DNA from: Flavobacterium sp. LC2016-01
GTDB lineage: Bacteria > Bacteroidota > Bacteroidia > Flavobacteriales > Flavobacteriaceae
Direction of reading: 5' to 3'
Length of the DNA stretch: 64,000 bases
Assembly (NCBI RefSeq): GCF_009711135.1
Contig: NZ_WMIC01000001.1
Location: 930,001 to 994,000, forward strand
Position numbers and translations under genes: made by a program. This document shows, piece by piece, positions 60,630-64,000 of the stretch (within the stretch, counting starts at the first letter, position 1; the number at the start of each line of letters is the position of its first letter). The notes under the pieces were generated by a model, which saw only the letters and a program-made list of their open reading frames with translations, searched no databases and was not told the DNA's origin.

Positions 60630-61322
60630 ATGATAGGAAATAAGAATCGCCTTTTATATCGTTTATGGGCAGAAGAAAGTGGGCTGGGAGGTATGCTTAT
60701 CTTGCTTTTCATAATGCATTTTATTGCCATTCCATTTTTTGGAAGTTATCCCCGCTTTATGGTGGGACTAAATATTTTTTGGATGCTGTTTTTATTTGCG
60801 GGAATTTTTTCGCTTTCAAAACATAAAAAACAGGCGTTTATTATTTCAATTATTCCCATTTTGTTTGTTATCATTCAGTGGATTGATTATTTCAATAGAA
60901 ATATCATTATTTTATTTGCAGACCTCTTTTTGACTATAGCGGTTATGGGACTTTTAATTATGCTGGTTTTAAGAAAGGTTTTAGAACCCGGACCCGTTAC
61001 AACTTACCGTATTATAGGCTCAATAGTAGTATATATGCTTCTGGTTCATCTTTGGTGTACCCTGTATTTATTTCTTTTTAGGCACATCGAGGGGTCTTTC
61101 AACATAGTTAAATCTCAATTTGAAAGTAATAGCGATCAGGCCAGTTTTATGTATTTCAGTTATATCAGTATTACTTCTACAGGTTTTGGCGAAATAGTGC
61201 CGCTGCATCCTTTGGCGCGCTCTTTAGTTCAGATCGAAGTTCTTACTGGAGTTTTATATCCCGTAATCTTAATAGGAAGATTGGTTTCTGATGCCAATTT
61301 TTCTATCAAAAAGCAAGAATAA
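60630..61322 (+). CDS. Two-pore-type potassium channel-like membrane protein
   Basis: A 230-residue membrane protein. Several hydrophobic segments (about 20-130) are followed by an ion-channel pore module: helix, a pore loop with FSYISITSTGFGEIVPLHP and a final helix. The selectivity filter reads TSTGFGE rather than TVGYG, as in many bacterial Ion_trans_2 proteins. It has no cytosolic RCK or cyclic-nucleotide domain. Its place after an efflux pump and before the permease gene suggests a stress-linked operon, but no link is proven. Confidence 0.82.
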   Translation: MIGNKNRLLYRLWAEESGLGGMLILLFIMHFIAIPFFGSYPRFMVGLNIFWMLFLFAGIFSLSKHKKQAFIISIIPILFVIIQWIDYFNRNIIILFADLFLTIAVMGLLIMLVLRKVLEPGPVTTYRIIGSIVVYMLLVHLWCTLYLFLFRHIEGSFNIVKSQFESNSDQASFMYFSYISITSTGFGEIVPLHPLARSLVQIEVLTGVLYPVILIGRLVSDANFSIKKQE

Positions 61323-61358
61323 TCAAATTAAACCAATCATATCTAAATCAAAATAAAC

Positions 61359-62459
61359 ATGGAAACTTCAAATTCAAATTCAAATAAACGCAAAGAGCTC
61401 TTTGATACTATTTTACAGTTATTTTTCATTTTCCTCATTGTTGGATTCTGCCTAAAATTACTGTTGCCATTTTTTATGCCGATTCTTTGGGCAGTAATAC
61501 TTTCGGTTGTATTTCTTCCTTTATTTGATTTTTTACAGCGAATATTAAAAGGCCGAAAAACATTGGCCTCAATAATTATTACGATTGTAATTATTGCTAT
61601 CATGTTAGTGCCTTTAATTTATTTTCTAAAAGCGGCAACAGCTAATTTTTTAGAACTGAAAAGCAGTTTTGATGCAGGAACGCTTAAAATTTCGCCACCG
61701 GGACAATCCATAAAAGAATGGCCGGTAGTAGGGAAACCTTTGTATGAATTTTTGCTTGCCATGTCAACCGATTTGGAGCAGGGTGTTATTAAATATCAGG
61801 ACCAAATAAAAGAGTTTTCGACAAAAATTATGGGCAGTATTTTAAGTTCAGGTGCGGCATTTCTGCAATTTATATTGTCGGTTATTATTGCTGGTATCTT
61901 GTTAGTAACACCTGGCGCTAAAGTTTTTGCTATGAAATTCCTTAAAAAAATCGCTGGGAATGAAGCAGATGAAATCATGACTATTTCTGTTTCGACTATT
62001 TACCAAGTGGTAAAAGGAATATTAGGCGTTGCCGTGATTCAGACCATTATTCAGGCGATTGGTTTGTTTTTAGCCGATATTCCATATGCCGGAATTTTGA
62101 CTTTAATATGTCTGATATTCTCCATTTTACAGATTGGGCCGATCATTATTAATATTGGCGTAATCGTTTATTTATTTTCTACAGGCGATTCGGGTTACGC
62201 CATTTTCTGGACGATATTTTTCATCATCAGCGGATTATCTGATAATGTTTTGAAACCGTTATTACTTGGTAAAGGTGCTCTTGTGCCCATGCTTGTTATT
62301 TTCCTTGGAGTTATAGGCGGATTTATTATGTCAGGATTTATAGGATTGTTTGTTGGGCCAATTGTTTTTTCAATTGGATACAAACTGTTCATTGCTTGGG
62401 TTAATGATCATCAAGAACCAATTGTTGATCCTTTAGAAATTCCAGAACCTTTAGAATAA
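61359..62459 (+). CDS. AI-2E/PerM family permease
   Basis: A 366-residue membrane protein of the AI-2E transporter (UPF0118/PerM/YdiK) family. Seven to eight hydrophobic segments are visible, with an extended middle soluble loop (about 95-150). The typical C-terminal helices read ISGLSDNVLKPLLLGKG and GFIGLFVGPIVFSIGYKLF. Members export autoinducer-2 or act as Na+/H+ antiporters; the substrate here cannot be told. It is followed by a strong terminator. Confidence 0.9.
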   Translation: METSNSNSNKRKELFDTILQLFFIFLIVGFCLKLLLPFFMPILWAVILSVVFLPLFDFLQRILKGRKTLASIIITIVIIAIMLVPLIYFLKAATANFLELKSSFDAGTLKISPPGQSIKEWPVVGKPLYEFLLAMSTDLEQGVIKYQDQIKEFSTKIMGSILSSGAAFLQFILSVIIAGILLVTPGAKVFAMKFLKKIAGNEADEIMTISVSTIYQVVKGILGVAVIQTIIQAIGLFLADIPYAGILTLICLIFSILQIGPIIINIGVIVYLFSTGDSGYAIFWTIFFIISGLSDNVLKPLLLGKGALVPMLVIFLGVIGGFIMSGFIGLFVGPIVFSIGYKLFIAWVNDHQEPIVDPLEIPEPLE

Positions 62460-62484
62460 GTTTGTTTTGAATTAGTATATAAGT

Positions 62485-62518
62485 AAAAATCCCACTTTTT
62501 GAGCGAAGTGGGATTTTT
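62485..62518. terminator. Bidirectional intrinsic terminator
   Basis: AAAAATCCCACTT and AAGTGGGATTTTT form a 13-bp perfect stem with an 8-nt loop between converging genes. Confidence 0.88.
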
Positions 62519-62615
62519 GATTTTAGTCTTAAAAGTTAATTTTTTATCCAACACATAGTCCCGAATCTAAAGCTATGTTTCTATGTGTTAAAATAATTTT
62601 GCTCAACGAATTAAG

Positions 62616-63236
62616 TTACTCTTTATACAAAACAATGGTAGCTTTATAACCAGTTCCAACATTCCATTGGCTGGATTCAATAACAGCGCCTTTGTCGTCA
62701 TATACTTGAAATTCGGCTGTATTTGGTGATGCTGATCCTTCGTTTAAAGCTTCAAAATCAATTTTATTAATTCCGGGAACCAAGGTAATTTTAAAACCTT
62801 GATATTCTCCATTCATTGTAACTTCGGGCTCAATTATCTTATCGTTTAAATATACTTTAATTTTATCGCCGTCTACAAAAGCGGCGTCGCGATAACGAAT
62901 TGTTGAAGTAAAAGTTGATGTTTTAAAACTTCCCAAAAATTGATTTTGTCTGTAAAAAATACCTTCTACGTTTGCAGGTGACTTATACAAATTAGTATCC
63001 TTAAACAATTCTTTTGGATCAATTTTAGAAGGATCCGGTTTTTCAACAGGCGCTGGCGGATTAACTTTTGGAGCTTCTTCTTTTGGCGGCACAACTTCTT
63101 TTGTTTTTGGAGTTTTCGCCGGAATTGACTTGTATTTGTTATCCAGTTCTTTTTGCGCATAACCTTGAATCGAAATCCCGATTACAAGAATTAAAGACAA
63201 AAATCCTATTCTATTTTTCAATGGTAATAAATGCAT
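62616..63236 (-). CDS. Secreted protein with proline-rich linker
   Basis: A 206-residue protein with a signal peptide (about 1-27, ending YAQ), then a Pro/Lys/Glu-rich linker (about 35-75, with EEAPKVNPPAPVEKPDPS) and a globular C-terminal beta domain. That part includes FKTSTFTSTIRYRDAAFVDG, KVYLNDKIIEPEV and a final GTGYKATIVLYK. I recognise no family. Bacteroidota encode related secreted proteins with similar composition. The linker suggests attachment to an envelope structure. Confidence 0.72.
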   Translation of the reverse strand: MHLLPLKNRIGFLSLILVIGISIQGYAQKELDNKYKSIPAKTPKTKEVVPPKEEAPKVNPPAPVEKPDPSKIDPKELFKDTNLYKSPANVEGIFYRQNQFLGSFKTSTFTSTIRYRDAAFVDGDKIKVYLNDKIIEPEVTMNGEYQGFKITLVPGINKIDFEALNEGSASPNTAEFQVYDDKGAVIESSQWNVGTGYKATIVLYKE

Positions 63237-63404
63237 ATATTCTTTAAATTAAATTTGTTTATCTCTATAGGTATAAACATTTAATTAAAGCATTTATTGC
63301 CTTTTACGCCAATTGATGTTATTGCAGAAAAAAAAGAAATAGGCTTTTCAAAATAAATTTTAAGGTATTGGTGAATTTAAAGACCCTTAGTAAAAGATAT
63401 TTTT

Positions 63405-63980
63405 CTAGCTTAAAAAGCACATATTGACAACAATTGCACTAGCTAAAACAGCTATCTTTTCTTCATACTGTGAATAAATTGGCATGACACTTATTTTGTA
63501 GCTGTCTGTTGATGGAATACTATTTTTCATATTTCCGTTCCAGTTGTTGTGTATTGATCCAATCTGATTTTCGGAAGAATCATTAATAATAAAGTTGGAT
63601 TTTTTCCATACATCACAGATTTCCGCAATTACTTTATTGGAAGTGTTTAGAATCTTGAATTCAGGTTTAGAAAAGCTGAAATTTCGATTTATTGCTCCTA
63701 TTTTTTTCCCAGAAGCATCTTGAATTATAATTTCAGATTTTAAGAAATTGCCTCTTTTTAAAATAGTAGCTTCTAAACCGCCATTTGCACTTCTAATTTC
63801 AATATTAAAAGGAAGTATCGATTTGCTGATAATCGTTGGAAGTACTTTTTGAATTAAGCTGAATTTTTGTTTAATTCGGCCAATCCTTTCTCTTTTCTCG
63901 TTATAGATATGGCAATTTTCCTGTAAGCCATTTTTTTTGTCCACAAAATAGTTATTAATTTCAAAGAAATCTGAAGGCAT
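63405..63980 (-). CDS. LURP-one/scramblase-like beta-barrel protein
   Basis: A 191-residue protein without a signal peptide. It is built of repeated strands with the pattern of tubby-like/LURP-one/scramblase proteins, e.g. YNEKRERIGRIKQKF, IQDASGKKIGAINRNFSF and ILNTSNKVIAEI, and has a hydrophobic C-terminal segment (EEKIAVLASAIVVNMCFL). Function of bacterial members is unknown; lipid binding is possible. Its upstream region is cut by the end of the window. Confidence 0.65.
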   Translation of the reverse strand: MPSDFFEINNYFVDKKNGLQENCHIYNEKRERIGRIKQKFSLIQKVLPTIISKSILPFNIEIRSANGGLEATILKRGNFLKSEIIIQDASGKKIGAINRNFSFSKPEFKILNTSNKVIAEICDVWKKSNFIINDSSENQIGSIHNNWNGNMKNSIPSTDSYKISVMPIYSQYEEKIAVLASAIVVNMCFLS

Positions 63981-64000
63981 ATAATTGTAATGAGTTGGTT

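Overview
The window looks like chromosomal DNA from a Flavobacterium or close relative (Bacteroidota). It is AT-rich, lacks clear Shine-Dalgarno sequences, and uses the Bacteroidota -7 promoter element TAnnTTTG (often with an upstream TTG). Exported proteins carry signal peptides ending in -AQ, and many intergenic gaps hold short dispersed palindromic or heptad repeats. I see no rRNA, tRNA, insertion sequence, prophage or CRISPR array.

Layout. 0.2-6.6 kb: a TetR repressor with two matching operators, then an AraC regulator and a TolC/HlyD/MFS tripartite efflux operon closed by a second TetR. 6.7-10.3 kb: a leftward saccharide/carbonyl group (GlcG-like protein, aldo/keto reductase, GH30 glycosidase, CBM6 protein). 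10.5-16.5 kb: small regulators (Crp/Fnr, HxlR, MarR, an OxyR-like LysR), a GNAT, a secreted hydrolase, OsmC and a TrmH-family methyltransferase. 16.8-24.2 kb: a very AT-rich defence island with two modules. The leftward module is a Thoeris system (ThsA SIR2-SLOG, two different TIR proteins, a PLD-like protein, and a secreted protein at its head). The rightward module is a dCTPase-like pyrophosphohydrolase translationally coupled to a 730-residue GIY-YIG / DUF2075-helicase / S24-peptidase-like fusion. The second module is the best candidate here for an under-described system.

24.5-44 kb: a stress and detoxification region with SDRs, a nitrilase, two epoxide-hydrolase-like proteins, two Ohr proteins, a cupin, two DUF1223 proteins, a LytS/LytTR two-component pair, an AraC regulator, an ABC-F protein, DoxX, a Crp/Fnr regulator and a five-gene YceI-to-nitronate-monooxygenase operon. 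Three unrelated genes here (nitrilase, cupin, hydrolase) carry almost the same 76-bp promoter, with TGTCC boxes at identical spacing from the -7 element, which points to one shared activator. 44-50.2 kb: sulphur amino-acid genes: a SAM-I riboswitch, a 32-codon ORF, a TlpA-like thioredoxin, a class-V PLP enzyme, then metNIQ behind a Met/Cys-rich leader ORF and an intrinsic terminator that together look like an attenuator.

51.6-62.5 kb: a small secreted peptide, an exported aspartate ammonia-lyase next to an exported asparaginase (a likely periplasmic Asn to Asp to fumarate route), a ZIP transporter, a BamA-like barrel, a second TolC/HlyD/MFS pump, a potassium-channel-like protein and an AI-2E family permease. 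62.6-64 kb: a proline-rich secreted protein and a LURP-one/scramblase-like protein.

All functions are assigned from sequence features and family knowledge; no database search was run.
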